A DNA stretch of 64,000 bases from Zunongwangia atlantica 22II14-10F7 (GCF_002094855.1 NZ_ARYN01000008.1:62001-126000); one strand, 5' to 3'. Positions 25,214-33,927 are shown, counted from the first letter of the stretch. Notes: generated by a model not told the origin, from the sequence alone. Program-made: numbers and translations.

Positions 25214-26758
25214 ATGAGTAAGAAAAATATAGAGCAATTAAATCAAAGAATAGAACAGGCGCATCTTGGTGGTGGTGAAAAGCGTATTGCAAAGCAGCAC
25301 GAAAAGAAAAAGCTTACCGCTAGAGAACGAATCGATTATTTATTGGACGAAGGTTCTTTTGAGGAAATAGGGATTTTGGTAACGCACCGTACAACCGATT
25401 TCGGAATGCAGGATCAGAAGTTTTATGGCGACGGCGTTGTTACAGGTTATGGAACGATAAACGGAAGATTGGTCTATGTTTTTGCTCAGGATTTTACGGT
25501 TTTTGGCGGAGCACTTTCAGAAACGCATGCCGAAAAGATTTGCAAAGTTATGGATCTGGCAGTAAAAACGGGCGCGCCGATGATCGGTTTAAATGATTCT
25601 GGTGGGGCGCGAATTCAGGAAGGTGTAAAATCGCTTGGTGGTTATGCAGATATTTTTCACCGAAATGTAAAAGCTTCCGGAGTGATTCCGCAGATCTCAG
25701 CCATTATGGGGCCGTGTGCCGGTGGCGCAGTGTATTCTCCTGCAATGACCGACTTTACGATCATGGTAGAAGATACTAGTTATATGTTCGTGACTGGGCC
25801 GAATGTGGTAAAAACGGTTACAAATGAAACGGTAACTTCAGAAGAATTGGGCGGTGCGAGTACACATTCCACAAAATCTGGTGTAACTCATTTAACGGCC
25901 AACAACGATATTACTTGTTTAGAGGATATAAAAAAGCTGATTAGTTATATGCCTCAAAACAATAAGCAAAAAACTGAAAAATTAGCTTTTGAGCCACAGG
26001 ATGAGATTCGTGAAAAACTAGATGAAATTATTCCAAATAGTTCCAATAAACCTTACGATATGCATTCGGTTATTGAAGGAATTATCGACGCCGATTCTTT
26101 CTTTGAAATTCATAAGAACTATGCCGATAATATCATCGTTGGTTTTGCGCGATTGGGAGGAAGAAGTATTGGGATTGTTGCCAATCAGCCAATGAGTTTA
26201 GCCGGAGTTTTAGATGTGGATAGTTCTAAAAAAGCGGCTCGTTTTACACGTTTTTGCGATTGTTTTAATATTCCGCTATTGGTTTTAGTCGATGTACCTG
26301 GATTCTTGCCGGGAACAGATCAGGAGTGGAACGGCATCATTCTTCACGGTGCGAAGTTATTGTATGCGCTGAGTGAAGCTACGGTGCCAAAAGTGACGGT
26401 GATCACCCGAAAAGCTTATGGTGGCGCGTACGACGTGATGAATAGTAAGCATATTGGAGCTGATATGAATTTTGCCTGGCCAAGTGCGGAAATTGCTGTT
26501 ATGGGAGCCAAAGGAGCAAGTGAAATTATATTTAGAAAAGAAATTAAAGAAGCTGATGATCCTGAACAAAAATTAGCCGAAAAAGAAGCTGAATACGCCG
26601 AAAAGTTCGCCAATCCTTTCGAAGCTGCTCAACGCGGATTTATTGATGAGGTGATCATGCCAAAAGATACTCGAAGAAAATTACTAAAAGCTTTTAGTAT
26701 GCTTGAAAATAAAAGCGTGTTAAGACCAGACCGAAAACATGGGAATATTCCTTTGTAA
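25214..26758 (+). CDS. Acyl-CoA carboxylase beta (carboxyltransferase) subunit, PccB-like
   Basis: This 514-residue crotonase-fold carboxyltransferase transfers CO2 from carboxybiotin to an acyl-CoA. The motifs are [20 protein letters not shown], an N-domain with [30 protein letters not shown], the C-domain [13 protein letters not shown], and [39 protein letters not shown]. It ends in [11 protein letters not shown], the conserved C-terminus of PccB-type subunits. It is 132 bp after the biotin carboxylase, a gap filled by repeat-like sequence. Confidence 0.94.
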   Translation: MSKKNIEQLNQRIEQAHLGGGEKRIAKQHEKKKLTARERIDYLLDEGSFEEIGILVTHRTTDFGMQDQKFYGDGVVTGYGTINGRLVYVFAQDFTVFGGALSETHAEKICKVMDLAVKTGAPMIGLNDSGGARIQEGVKSLGGYADIFHRNVKASGVIPQISAIMGPCAGGAVYSPAMTDFTIMVEDTSYMFVTGPNVVKTVTNETVTSEELGGASTHSTKSGVTHLTANNDITCLEDIKKLISYMPQNNKQKTEKLAFEPQDEIREKLDEIIPNSSNKPYDMHSVIEGIIDADSFFEIHKNYADNIIVGFARLGGRSIGIVANQPMSLAGVLDVDSSKKAARFTRFCDCFNIPLLVLVDVPGFLPGTDQEWNGIILHGAKLLYALSEATVPKVTVITRKAYGGAYDVMNSKHIGADMNFAWPSAEIAVMGAKGASEIIFRKEIKEADDPEQKLAEKEAEYAEKFANPFEAAQRGFIDEVIMPKDTRRKLLKAFSMLENKSVLRPDRKHGNIPL

Positions 26759-26763
26759 AGTTT

Positions 26764-26853
26764 AGACCGCTATGCTTTTAGAAATGAGAAATTAGATCGC
26801 TGCGCTTTTAGAATTTAGACATGAGACCGCTTCGCTTTTAGAAATTAGAATTT
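26764..26853. repeat. Three-unit tandem repeat with a 30-bp period
   Basis: The core AGAyCGCTnnGCTTTTAGAA starts at 26764, 26794 and 26824, exactly 30 bp apart. The variable bases after CGCT are AT, GC and TC. The tails (GAAATGAGAAAT and similar) are more degenerate. It starts 5 bp after the carboxylase stop. Confidence 0.75.
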
Positions 26854-26906
26854 AGACTAGAAATGTTGAATTTTGAATGCTAAATTTCGAATGTGCAAAG
26901 GTTTTG

Positions 26907-26936
26907 TGTCATCTCGACCTTGCGGAGAGATCTCTT
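26907..26936. repeat. Short hairpin repeat (GTCATCTCGACC type)
   Basis: GTCATCTCGACC is followed by TTGCGGAGAGATCTCTTTT. Similar sequences (GTCATCTCGACC...GAGAGATCTC) are common non-coding dispersed repeats in flavobacteria, from memory. There is one copy in this window. Confidence 0.45.
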
Positions 26937-27111
26937 TTATAGCAAAAGAATAATATGAATTCAATACTTTCTTTATAAACGTAAATTTAAAACTCAGTAT
27001 TAGAATTACCTCAAATCCTTAGTTTTGCTGGTCTTGACAAACATGACGTAAATATGTCGTAAGCTCGACGCAAGCCTTTTTATCCACTGAACATAGATTT
27101 GCTGAAACATT

Positions 27112-27119
27112 TAACTTTG
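27112..27119 (+). promoter_or_regulatory. -7 box next to the start of the XRE/DUF4870 gene
   Basis: TAACTTTG matches TAnnTTTG exactly and ends 5 nt before the ATG at 27125. Transcription would start almost at the start codon, giving a leaderless or nearly leaderless mRNA. No TTG is present 19 nt upstream. Confidence 0.45.
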
Positions 27120-27124
27120 TAAAT

Positions 27125-27724
27125 ATGAAAAACAGCAAAATCTCTGAAAGAGTAACAGAGCTACGTAACCGAAAAGGATTTTCACAGGAAGTTTTAGCCG
27201 AAGAATCCGGATTAAGTCTGCGAACAATCCAGCGAATCGAAAATGGAGAAACGACGCCTCGAGGTGATACCTTGCAGCGGATAGCGAAAGGACTAAGCGT
27301 TACTTCCGAAGAAATTATCGACTGGAAGCTAGAAAAAAATGATAGCTATTTGGCAATGCTAAATACTTCTGCCTTAAGTTTTTTAATCTTCCCACTTCTC
27401 GGAATTTTAATTCCATTGGTGATGTGGATTTCTCAGAAGAATAAAATTCATGGAATTGATAGAAGCAGCAGGAAAATTTTGAATTTTCAGATCACCTGGA
27501 GTTTAGTCTTATTTCTTTCTATAATTGGATATATTGGAGGTAATTTTTATCGAGTAAATCAATCTAGTTTGATTTCTCCATCTTTATTAATTAATCCACT
27601 GTATTTATGGGGAACAATTGTTCTACTTTATTTCATCAATCTTGTTTTAGTCGTTATTAATTCAGTTCGGTTAAAATCGGGAAAAAATGTTTCTTATTTT
27701 CTTGGAATCCCGTTTTTAAAATAG
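27125..27724 (+). CDS. XRE-type helix-turn-helix protein with a DUF4870-like membrane domain
   Basis: This 199-residue protein has an N-terminal HTH_3 domain (about 5-65, FSQEVLAEESGLSLRTIQRIENGE) fused to a membrane part with four helices (about 78-100, 115-137, 150-170 and 172-190). The segment IHGIDRSSRKILNFQITWSLVLF resembles DUF4870. A membrane-anchored DNA-binding protein is implied. A true DUF4870 protein without HTH is encoded at 37499. The target is unknown. Confidence 0.8.
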   Translation: MKNSKISERVTELRNRKGFSQEVLAEESGLSLRTIQRIENGETTPRGDTLQRIAKGLSVTSEEIIDWKLEKNDSYLAMLNTSALSFLIFPLLGILIPLVMWISQKNKIHGIDRSSRKILNFQITWSLVLFLSIIGYIGGNFYRVNQSSLISPSLLINPLYLWGTIVLLYFINLVLVVINSVRLKSGKNVSYFLGIPFLK

Positions 27725-27811
27725 ATATATTAATCAATATCTCTTAGCTAAAAGCTGAGTGCTAATGGCTAAAAATCTTCGATTTTTTCTTATGTTCCCC
27801 AAAAATTATAG

Positions 27812-28714
27812 ATGAAATTCAACAAAATCACTTGTGTCGATTATACGAAAATGAATGATGAAGCTATTGCGCAGCTTCAGGAATACTCTGAAGAAAAAAT
27901 TATTCATCCTGATGATTTCCCAGAAACCAATGAGGAAATTTTAAATAGAATTGGTGATGCTGAGGTGATCTTTGTTTCCTGGAAGACGCAGATCACAGAA
28001 GAAATCATCCAAGAAAGTCCTAATCTTAAGTATATAGGTATGTGCTGTAGTTTGTTTGATGATGCTTCAGCCAATGTTGCGGTAGATTACGCACGAGAAA
28101 ACGGAATTACAGTCACCGGAATTTTTGATTATGGCGATCCCGGAGTAGCAGAATTTGTGATTTCAGAATTGATCATGCTTATCCACGGTTATGCTGAAAA
28201 ACAGTGGAAGGAAATTCCGCATGAGCTTACCGATCTTAAAATTGGGATCATCGGTCTTGGGGTTACCGGGCAGCTTTTAGCCGATTGTTTATTGCCTTTT
28301 GGAGCCGATCTTTATTACTTCAGCAGAAGCAGAAAACTTCAGTACGAGCAAAAAGGTCTGGAATATTTAGAACTGGATGAACTTCTGGAAACCGTAGATG
28401 TGATCTCGATTCATCTTCCCAAAAACCTGGAAATTCTTCAGCCAGAACATTTTGAGAAATTCGGTAACGGGAAAATTTTTATCAATACTTCGCTGGGAAT
28501 GCCATTCGATTTAGAAGCTTTTCGAAATTGGATAAAATCGACCTCAAATTTTGCAATTTTCGATGGGGACGCCAAAAAAGATGTTCCGCAGGATATTCAT
28601 GAAAGAAAAAATGTGGTGATTGGCAAGAAAAGTGCCGGCTGGACGCTTAAAACCCAGGAGCGATTATCAGAAAAGGTAGTAAAGAACTTTAAAGAATATC
28701 TTCAGGAAAATTAA
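27812..28714 (+). CDS. D-isomer-specific 2-hydroxyacid dehydrogenase family protein
   Basis: This 300-residue protein has a flavodoxin-like N-terminal domain and an NAD-binding domain with LKIGIIGLGVTGQLLADCL (GxGxxG). The usual catalytic Arg/Glu/His positions are not all clear: the segment ISIHLPKNLEILQ replaces the typical HxPxTxxT region, and the C-terminal His is not obvious. It may have a divergent substrate. Its stop codon lies 1 bp before operator 3, so the next unit starts inside its 3' border. Confidence 0.75.
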   Translation: MKFNKITCVDYTKMNDEAIAQLQEYSEEKIIHPDDFPETNEEILNRIGDAEVIFVSWKTQITEEIIQESPNLKYIGMCCSLFDDASANVAVDYARENGITVTGIFDYGDPGVAEFVISELIMLIHGYAEKQWKEIPHELTDLKIGIIGLGVTGQLLADCLLPFGADLYYFSRSRKLQYEQKGLEYLELDELLETVDVISIHLPKNLEILQPEHFEKFGNGKIFINTSLGMPFDLEAFRNWIKSTSNFAIFDGDAKKDVPQDIHERKNVVIGKKSAGWTLKTQERLSEKVVKNFKEYLQEN

Positions 28715-28715
28715 T

Positions 28716-28729
28716 GTAACCATTGTTAC
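28716..28729. promoter_or_regulatory. Crp/Fnr-type operator 3, YeeE/YedE promoter
   Basis: GTAAC-CATT-GTTAC is a perfect palindrome. Its 3' end is 22 nt before TTTATTTG (28752-28759), the third occurrence of the same geometry. The central four bases differ from operators 1 and 2, so the conserved part is the two arms. Confidence 0.8.
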
Positions 28730-28751
28730 AGGCCGTTTTCTTAATTTCTGG

Positions 28752-28759
28752 TTTATTTG
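28752..28759 (+). promoter_or_regulatory. -7 box of the YeeE/YedE operon
   Basis: TTTATTTG differs from TAnnTTTG at one base. It lies 14 nt before the ATG at 28774. Its position rules out the TTG at 28723 as translation start for this transcript. Confidence 0.6.
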
Positions 28760-28773
28760 CACAAAAGAAGACT

Positions 28774-29334
28774 ATGAATTGGATTTTAGAACCCTGGCCG
28801 TGGTATGTTTCTGGGCCATTGATCGCATTTACCATGTTTTTACTCATTTTTATGGGACGTCAGTTTGGAATGTCTTCCAACCTACGAACCATGTGTAGCA
28901 TGTGTGGAGCAGATAAGAAAGCAGATTTTTTTAATTTCGATTGGAGAGCACAGCAATGGAATTTACTAGTATTGCTAGGTGCCGTATTTGGTGGTTTTAT
29001 CGCACATTTTTATTTAAGTGAAGATCCAACTAGGGTTGCGATTTCTTCAGAAACGATTCAGGATTTAAACAATCTTGGGTTTGATAGTGCCGGGAAAGCC
29101 TATTTGCCAACTGAGTTATTTTCAACAAATGTTTTTTCTGAACCGCTAACGCTTTTAGTGCTTTTAATAGGCGGAATTTTAATTGGATTTGGAGCAAGAT
29201 ACGCCGGTGGATGTACCTCTGGGCATGCAATTTCAGGATTAAGTAATTTGCAATTACCATCATTAATTGCCGTAATTGGCTTTTTTATTGGAGGATTGGT
29301 AATGATTCACTTTTTATACCCATTAATATTTTAA
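28774..29334 (+). CDS. YeeE/YedE-family sulfur transporter, first half
   Basis: This 186-residue membrane protein is counted from the ATG at 28774 (MNWILEPWPWYVSGPLIAF). There are about five helices. The hallmark GARYAGGCTSGHAISGL carries the conserved cysteine of thiosulfate/sulfur carriers of the YeeE/TsuA group, and further cysteines lie in TMCSMCGADKK. The companion half is encoded 3 bp later. Characterised relatives bring thiosulfate into the cell. Co-regulation with a persulfide dioxygenase suggests handling of thiosulfate or sulfane sulfur. Confidence 0.88.
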   Translation: MNWILEPWPWYVSGPLIAFTMFLLIFMGRQFGMSSNLRTMCSMCGADKKADFFNFDWRAQQWNLLVLLGAVFGGFIAHFYLSEDPTRVAISSETIQDLNNLGFDSAGKAYLPTELFSTNVFSEPLTLLVLLIGGILIGFGARYAGGCTSGHAISGLSNLQLPSLIAVIGFFIGGLVMIHFLYPLIF

Positions 29335-29337
29335 GCA

Positions 29338-29751
29338 ATGAGACAGATAGGATTTTTAGTAATAGGAATATTTTTTGGGATCGTAATGTTTAAGTCTGAA
29401 GCTGCTTCGTGGTTTAGAATTTATGAGATGTTTAAATTTCAGTCGTTCCACATGTATGGGATCATTGGTTCAGCTTTATTTTTAGGAGTTATTGGAATTC
29501 AAATCATCAAAAAGAAGAATTTAAAGTCCTTTTTTGGGCAACCTCTTAATTTCGTTCCGAAGGATAAAAGCTTTAGCCGCTATATGTTTGGCGGAATCAT
29601 ATTTGGATTAGGTTGGGCATTAGCAGGCGCTTGCCCGGGACCAATCTATGTTTTAGCAGGCGCAGGTTATTGGCCAATATTAGTGGTTTTTGCTGGTGCG
29701 ATGTTGGGAACATTTATATACGGATTACTCCGGAAAAAATTACCACATTAG
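29338..29751 (+). CDS. YeeE/YedE-family sulfur transporter, second half (DUF6691-like)
   Basis: This 137-residue protein has four helices. The motif GLGWALAGACPGPIYVLAG contains the conserved cysteine that complements the one in the first half. Two-gene split YeeE/YedE transporters of this size are common in Bacteroidota and Proteobacteria. The gene begins 3 bp after its partner, so the pair is one operon under operator 3. Confidence 0.88.
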   Translation: MRQIGFLVIGIFFGIVMFKSEAASWFRIYEMFKFQSFHMYGIIGSALFLGVIGIQIIKKKNLKSFFGQPLNFVPKDKSFSRYMFGGIIFGLGWALAGACPGPIYVLAGAGYWPILVVFAGAMLGTFIYGLLRKKLPH

Positions 29752-29886
29752 GAATTATACCAATGTGATTTTTATGGCAGCAATTGGCACCCTACAGCTA
29801 ATTGCTGTTTTTTTGGCTGAAATTTGAAGTTTTGAGTATGAATTTTTAATTGAATATTTCACGGATTTTTCAACCAAACGTACAAT

Positions 29887-30516
29887 TTATTTTTGCTCTT
29901 TTTCAGGATAAAAATCGGGGAGTGTGATGTGATATTTTACCGCAAGTAATCTTAAGATTATTACAGTTAGCGAAGTCACCAGGTAAGTAATATCAGTATT
30001 GATGTTTTGATCGTGCATTATAACGAAAATGAGTCCACCTAACAGACAGGCTGTCGCATAGATCTCTTCCTTTCTAAAAATTACGGGAATTTCATTACAT
30101 AATATATCCCGAATTACACCACCAAATGCACCCGTCATTCCACCTAAAGCGATAGAAATTATAGGATCCAGTTCATTCCTTATTCCAATTTCTACGCCGG
30201 TGATCGTAAATACACCAAGGCCAATCGTATCGAATAAGAATAGTGATTTTCGAAGATGATTTAAATAATTTCTGAATAAAATGGCCAATATCGTCACTAC
30301 ACTAATTAGATAAATATAAAGTGTGTTTTCCATCCAGGTGACAGGAGTATTACCAATTAAAACATCGCGTAAAGTACCACCACCAATAGCAGTTACAAAT
30401 GCAATGATAAAAATACCAAAGAGATCTAACCTGCGGTTCATAGCAGATAAAGCACCAGAAATCGCAAAAGCTGCGGTACCAAGAATATCGAGTATATTAA
30501 ACAGGCTAAACTCCAT
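29887..30516 (-). CDS. TRIC-type trimeric cation channel (YadS/UPF0126 family)
   Basis: This 209-residue protein is counted from the ATG at 30516. An upstream TTG at 30525 is possible but lies in a -7-like box (TACCTTTG, 30523-30530 on this strand). Two repeated three-helix units have the family motifs LDILGTAAFAISGALSA and FVTAIGGGTLRDVLIG, repeated as LFDTIGLGVFTITG and GMTGAFGGVIRDILCNE. Relatives conduct potassium or other cations. It is monocistronic. Confidence 0.9.
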   Translation of the reverse strand: MEFSLFNILDILGTAAFAISGALSAMNRRLDLFGIFIIAFVTAIGGGTLRDVLIGNTPVTWMENTLYIYLISVVTILAILFRNYLNHLRKSLFLFDTIGLGVFTITGVEIGIRNELDPIISIALGGMTGAFGGVIRDILCNEIPVIFRKEEIYATACLLGGLIFVIMHDQNINTDITYLVTSLTVIILRLLAVKYHITLPDFYPEKEQK

Positions 30517-30700
30517 AATTGGCAAAGGTAATTTTATTGTTTTAAATTTGTAGAAACGCAGTAAGTAATTATTAGTCAGTTAAACAGACTAATATGCTGC
30601 AACTATCGATATATAGTAAATCTATATGTGATTTACTGTAAGTTTTTAATTGAAGTTACTACTTTTACAATCTAAATTAAGAATAAGATTTAAAGAACAT

Positions 30701-31681
30701 ATGAGCGAGACAATCGAAAGAATTAAGTGTTTGATCATTGGATCTGGTCCTGCCGGATATACCGCAGCAATTTATGCTTCCAGAGCAGATCTAAAACCAA
30801 TTATGTATACCGGAATGGAGCCTGGCGGGCAGTTAACTACAACTACTGAAGTTGATAACTTCCCTGGTTATCCTGAAGGTATCGATGGCCCGGCCATGAT
30901 GATGGATCTACAAAAGCAAGCTGAACGTTTTGGTACAGAAGTTCGTATGGGAATGGTTACTGAAGTTGAGTTTAGTAAAGAAGCTGGTGGAATTCATAAA
31001 GCTTGTATCGATAATTCTAAATGGGTAGAAGCAGAAACCGTAATTATTTCTACGGGTGCCACTGCAAAATATTTAGGATTACCTAGCGAACAGAAATTAA
31101 GAGGAGGCGGAGTTTCAGCCTGTGCGGTTTGTGACGGATTTTTCTATAAAAATCAGGATGTAGCTATCGTTGGTGGAGGAGATACCGCTGCTGAAGAAGC
31201 AACTTATTTAGCGAACATTTGTAAGAAAGTTACTATGTTAGTTAGAAAAGATGAAATGAGAGCTTCTAAAGCCATGCAACATCGTGTAAATAATACTAAG
31301 AATCTTGAAGTTCGTTACAATACTGAAGTAGACGAGGTTATTGGTGATCAGGTTGTAGATGGTTTACGTATGGTAAATAATAAAACTGGGGAAAAAGAAG
31401 AAATCGCAATTACCGGCTTATTTATCGCTATTGGACATAAACCAAATACAGATATTTTTAAAGGACATTTAGATATGGACGAAACAGGATATCTAATCAC
31501 TCAGGGAAAATCTACAAAAACGAATATTCCTGGAGTTTTTGCATCGGGAGATGTTCAGGATAAAGAATATCGCCAGGCAATTACCGCTGCAGGTACAGGT
31601 TGTATGGCCGCGATGGACGCTGAACGTTATTTAGCTGAAATCGAAACATCAGAAGAAGAGGAAAAAGAAGTTACTGCCTAA
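30701..31681 (+). CDS. trxB: Thioredoxin-disulfide reductase
   Basis: This 326-residue flavoprotein is counted from the ATG at 30701, since the family begins with MSETIE...LIIGSGPAGYTAA. FAD-binding GxGxxG is at 14-19, the redox pair CAVC at 141-144, the NADPH site is VAIVGGGDTAAEEA, and the C-terminal FAD motif is GVFASGDVQDKEYRQAI. It reduces thioredoxin with NADPH. No thioredoxin gene is adjacent. A strong terminator follows. It is monocistronic. Confidence 0.97.
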   Translation: MSETIERIKCLIIGSGPAGYTAAIYASRADLKPIMYTGMEPGGQLTTTTEVDNFPGYPEGIDGPAMMMDLQKQAERFGTEVRMGMVTEVEFSKEAGGIHKACIDNSKWVEAETVIISTGATAKYLGLPSEQKLRGGGVSACAVCDGFFYKNQDVAIVGGGDTAAEEATYLANICKKVTMLVRKDEMRASKAMQHRVNNTKNLEVRYNTEVDEVIGDQVVDGLRMVNNKTGEKEEIAITGLFIAIGHKPNTDIFKGHLDMDETGYLITQGKSTKTNIPGVFASGDVQDKEYRQAITAAGTGCMAAMDAERYLAEIETSEEEEKEVTA

Positions 31682-31717
31682 GCGATTATTTAAGTAGTAA
31701 CCTTACTCATAACTATC

Positions 31718-31749
31718 AGAAAGGCCGGATTTTGCAATCCGGCCTTTCT
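31718..31749 (+). terminator. Terminator of trxB
   Basis: AGAAAGGCCGGATT and AATCCGGCCTTTCT form a perfect 14-bp stem with a TTGC loop, followed by a T-rich stretch. Confidence 0.9.
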
Positions 31750-31760
31750 ATTTTATATTA

Positions 31761-31789
31761 TTTTACTCGATAATCGAGATTAAATGCTA
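31761..31789. repeat. Short palindromic dispersed repeat, copy 1
   Basis: TTTTACTCGATAATCGAG is followed by ATTAAATGCTA. The 29 bp differ from 44226-44254 at 3 positions only, and each copy contains the palindrome CTCGAT-N-ATCGAG. It directly precedes a degenerate relative of the approximately 100-bp repeat (31788-31861). Confidence 0.55.
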
Positions 31790-31867
31790 CAAGGCTTACC
31801 AATAAATAATGAATAATTTTCTGACAAATGTCTAATTGGCTTGCCCTGAAGTTGATTACTTGAAATT

Positions 31868-32686
31868 TTAAAATTCAGCTTTCTTTAAAATTGCTTCTCC
31901 GGTAAATTTTTCGATCTCGATTTTTGGAGTATTAAAAATGGTAGTTTCGCTACGATCTTCTGCAATGATGTTTAAATTTTCTACTACTGAAATTTCATTT
32001 TTTGAACGTCCTTCAGCAATAAGTTTTGCATTGGTTGCAGTTAGGTTTTTACCCTCAAAAGTACTGGAATGTTCTGTTCTTAATTCAAAATCCTCTACAG
32101 TTCCTTCAATTTCAGCATCAGCACGTTCGTAACTATCTAATTTAAATTGAGGTGAATTAACCAGGGCTTTAATTTTACTTCCTCCATTTAGCTGAAAATA
32201 GGCCTGTTTAGCTTTTAAGTTTAGTTCAATCTGAGCGTCTTCACCACTTTTAAGATTAAAATTAGAAGCGTTTAGTGTTAGGAAAAGTTTTGATTTCCCT
32301 AAAGTTTCAATCTCAATATCGGATAAATTGAGACCTTTAGAAGCATCTAATTCGGCATTTTCTTCTAATTTAATTTTGGTAATCGTTTCGGGGAATTCAA
32401 CTTTTATTTCCTGCCGTTTAGAGCGTTTAATCTCTTTGGCAGGTTTTATAAAAAGTACGCCATCAACCACATCTGTTCGTATAAGATCGTGAAGATTCTC
32501 ATCTGCTTCAACTTCAGCAAAAGCCGAATTTCCGCGGGTAAGAATAACTTCAAAATCTCCGGTAATTTGAATTTCGGTAAAATTATCAAGATTTCTTTTT
32601 TTGTTCACTACATTTCGGTTTCCCACCACCTGCGCCTGTGAAGCAAGCGTCACTAAAAACAGTAGGAGACTAAGACTTTTTTTCAT
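31868..32686 (-). CDS. DUF2807 head-GIN-domain exported protein
   Basis: This 272-residue protein has a signal peptide to about residue 18 (LASQAQ). The start VVNKKRNLDNFTEIQITGDFEVILTRG is the classical GIN-domain opening, and two beta-helix-like repeats follow up to the C-terminus. The family is called a putative auto-transporter adhesin but lacks a transporter barrel. The real role is unknown. It is monocistronic. Confidence 0.88.
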   Translation of the reverse strand: MKKSLSLLLFLVTLASQAQVVGNRNVVNKKRNLDNFTEIQITGDFEVILTRGNSAFAEVEADENLHDLIRTDVVDGVLFIKPAKEIKRSKRQEIKVEFPETITKIKLEENAELDASKGLNLSDIEIETLGKSKLFLTLNASNFNLKSGEDAQIELNLKAKQAYFQLNGGSKIKALVNSPQFKLDSYERADAEIEGTVEDFELRTEHSSTFEGKNLTATNAKLIAEGRSKNEISVVENLNIIAEDRSETTIFNTPKIEIEKFTGEAILKKAEF

Positions 32687-32787
32687 AATTCTTTTTTTAA
32701 TTCAATTTAGCAATATCAAAAAGAACGCCATAAAATTGAATGTATTGGAATCTAAATTACAAAATATAGGAAGCAACAAAAAGTTTA

Positions 32788-33225
32788 TTAAGACTGGAGG
32801 TTATAGCCCTGCTTTGTGAGTTCTTTATTTATAAAATCTTTACAGTAATCTGTAATTAAAGAAGCCTGGGTTTTATTAAGTTCATTTTTATAAGAAACTT
32901 TTATTTGCACTTTTACAAAATGAGTTTTGGTTGATGTAGTGGTCACATTATTTAATTTTTTTGTAATGGTAGTTTCTACCTTCATGGTATTTAAACGAAG
33001 GTCAAAAGAATCTGGGTAGATAGAATCAAAAGTCAATGAGATATCATTTTTTAAAGCCCGTTGATCGATATTGAAAATAAATCTTTGTATTTTCTTATAA
33101 TTTGAATCTACATTTTCAGGATTAAAATTTATGATAATTTCTTCTGATATATGCTGAGTTGAGTTATTACAGCTTAGTAAGCTAATTGAAAGGAATAGTA
33201 GAAAAACTCGTGTTATTTTTTTCAT
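32788..33225 (-). CDS. Lipoprotein of unknown function
   Basis: This 145-residue protein is counted from the ATG at 33225, which gives a lipoprotein signal MKKITRVFLLFLSISLLSC (Cys19). An upstream in-frame ATG would overlap the neighbouring gene and add a hydrophilic tail, so it is not preferred. The mature part is a beta-rich domain with conserved-looking Tyr/Lys positions but no recognised family. It follows the next lipoprotein gene by 25 bp, so the two form an operon. Confidence 0.6.
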   Translation of the reverse strand: MKKITRVFLLFLSISLLSCNNSTQHISEEIIINFNPENVDSNYKKIQRFIFNIDQRALKNDISLTFDSIYPDSFDLRLNTMKVETTITKKLNNVTTTSTKTHFVKVQIKVSYKNELNKTQASLITDYCKDFINKELTKQGYNLQS

Positions 33226-33250
33226 TTCAGTTTTATAATGAGGTTGCTTT

Positions 33251-33682
33251 CTATTTCTTAACAAATTTGAGATTATTGCCCGATAATAAAATTTCATTAT
33301 TATTATTCTCTACACTGAATAACACTTTATGAAACATACTTTCATTTAGCATATATGAGATTTGAAGATCTGAAACTAAACTAAAACCCTTATTTTCTAA
33401 TTTATAATTAGGCTCCCATTGTCCAGTAATTATTTTATCACCATCGACTTCCTTTAAATTAATTTTCACAATAGAATCATTAACGAAATCTAAAGAGGTA
33501 ATCTCAGGTTTTCCCTCTGGTGATGTAGAATACCATTTTCCAATAAAATCGGCTCTAGTATATTTTTCTGAAATTTTTTCTTGATCCTTTTTTTCTTCAT
33601 CCGTATTGGAAAAACTGATGATACAAGAAGAAAATAGCAAAGAAGAAAGAATTAAGGCGAAAAGAATTTTTGATGTTTTCAT
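33251..33682 (-). CDS. Lipoprotein with a lipocalin-like layout
   Basis: This 143-residue protein has a lipobox FSSC near residue 20. The mature part opens with FIGKWYSTSPEG, like the GKW start of small lipocalin-type beta barrels common in Bacteroidota, and ends with a string of short strands. No defined ligand is apparent. The lipoprotein encoded at 37091 has a comparable size and a GSWELYRG opening and may be a distant relative. Confidence 0.65.
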   Translation of the reverse strand: MKTSKILFALILSSLLFSSCIISFSNTDEEKKDQEKISEKYTRADFIGKWYSTSPEGKPEITSLDFVNDSIVKINLKEVDGDKIITGQWEPNYKLENKGFSLVSDLQISYMLNESMFHKVLFSVENNNNEILLSGNNLKFVKK

Positions 33683-33729
33683 AATATGAGATTAGGTTTT
33701 AAACTTGGTTAGTTTTTAGTGATATTAAT

Positions 33730-33860
33730 ATCTAAATTCTGTTCGAAAATTCGTTTTCAGCATAGCTACACTCGATTTTATGCGAAATTTCAAGGATTTT
33801 TTCCTTTTGTCGTGCAATCTCCAAGTGAGGAGAAAGCACGAGCATAAGAAAACTGATGAT
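33730..33860. repeat. Intergenic hairpins, possible degenerate repeat
   Basis: A two-part hairpin CGTGC-AAT-CTCC-AAGTGA-GGAG-AAA-GCACG lies at 33811-33840. AGCATAGCTACACTCGATTTTATGC precedes it in two short words that pair loosely. No T run follows, so termination is unlikely. It may be a worn dispersed repeat of the type that carries a CTGCACTCGATTTT word in other flavobacteria. Confidence 0.35.
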
Positions 33861-33927
33861 TACATTTAAAAGACTAATCACAATTGGTTGGTTTTTGATT
33901 GATGGTTAAGTTTTAGCTATGTACTAT

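Larger units (their letters stand above)
26758..27125. other. Intergenic region with tandem and dispersed repeats
   Basis: No gene is present. The region contains a 30-bp tandem array (26764-26853), a short hairpin repeat (26907-26936) and an exact -7-like box (27112-27119) directly before the next gene. Confidence 0.6.

Noticed and set aside
28723-28773. Start of the first YeeE/YedE gene at TTG 28723
   Set aside because: The -7 box lies inside the proposed extension, so the transcript would start after that codon.
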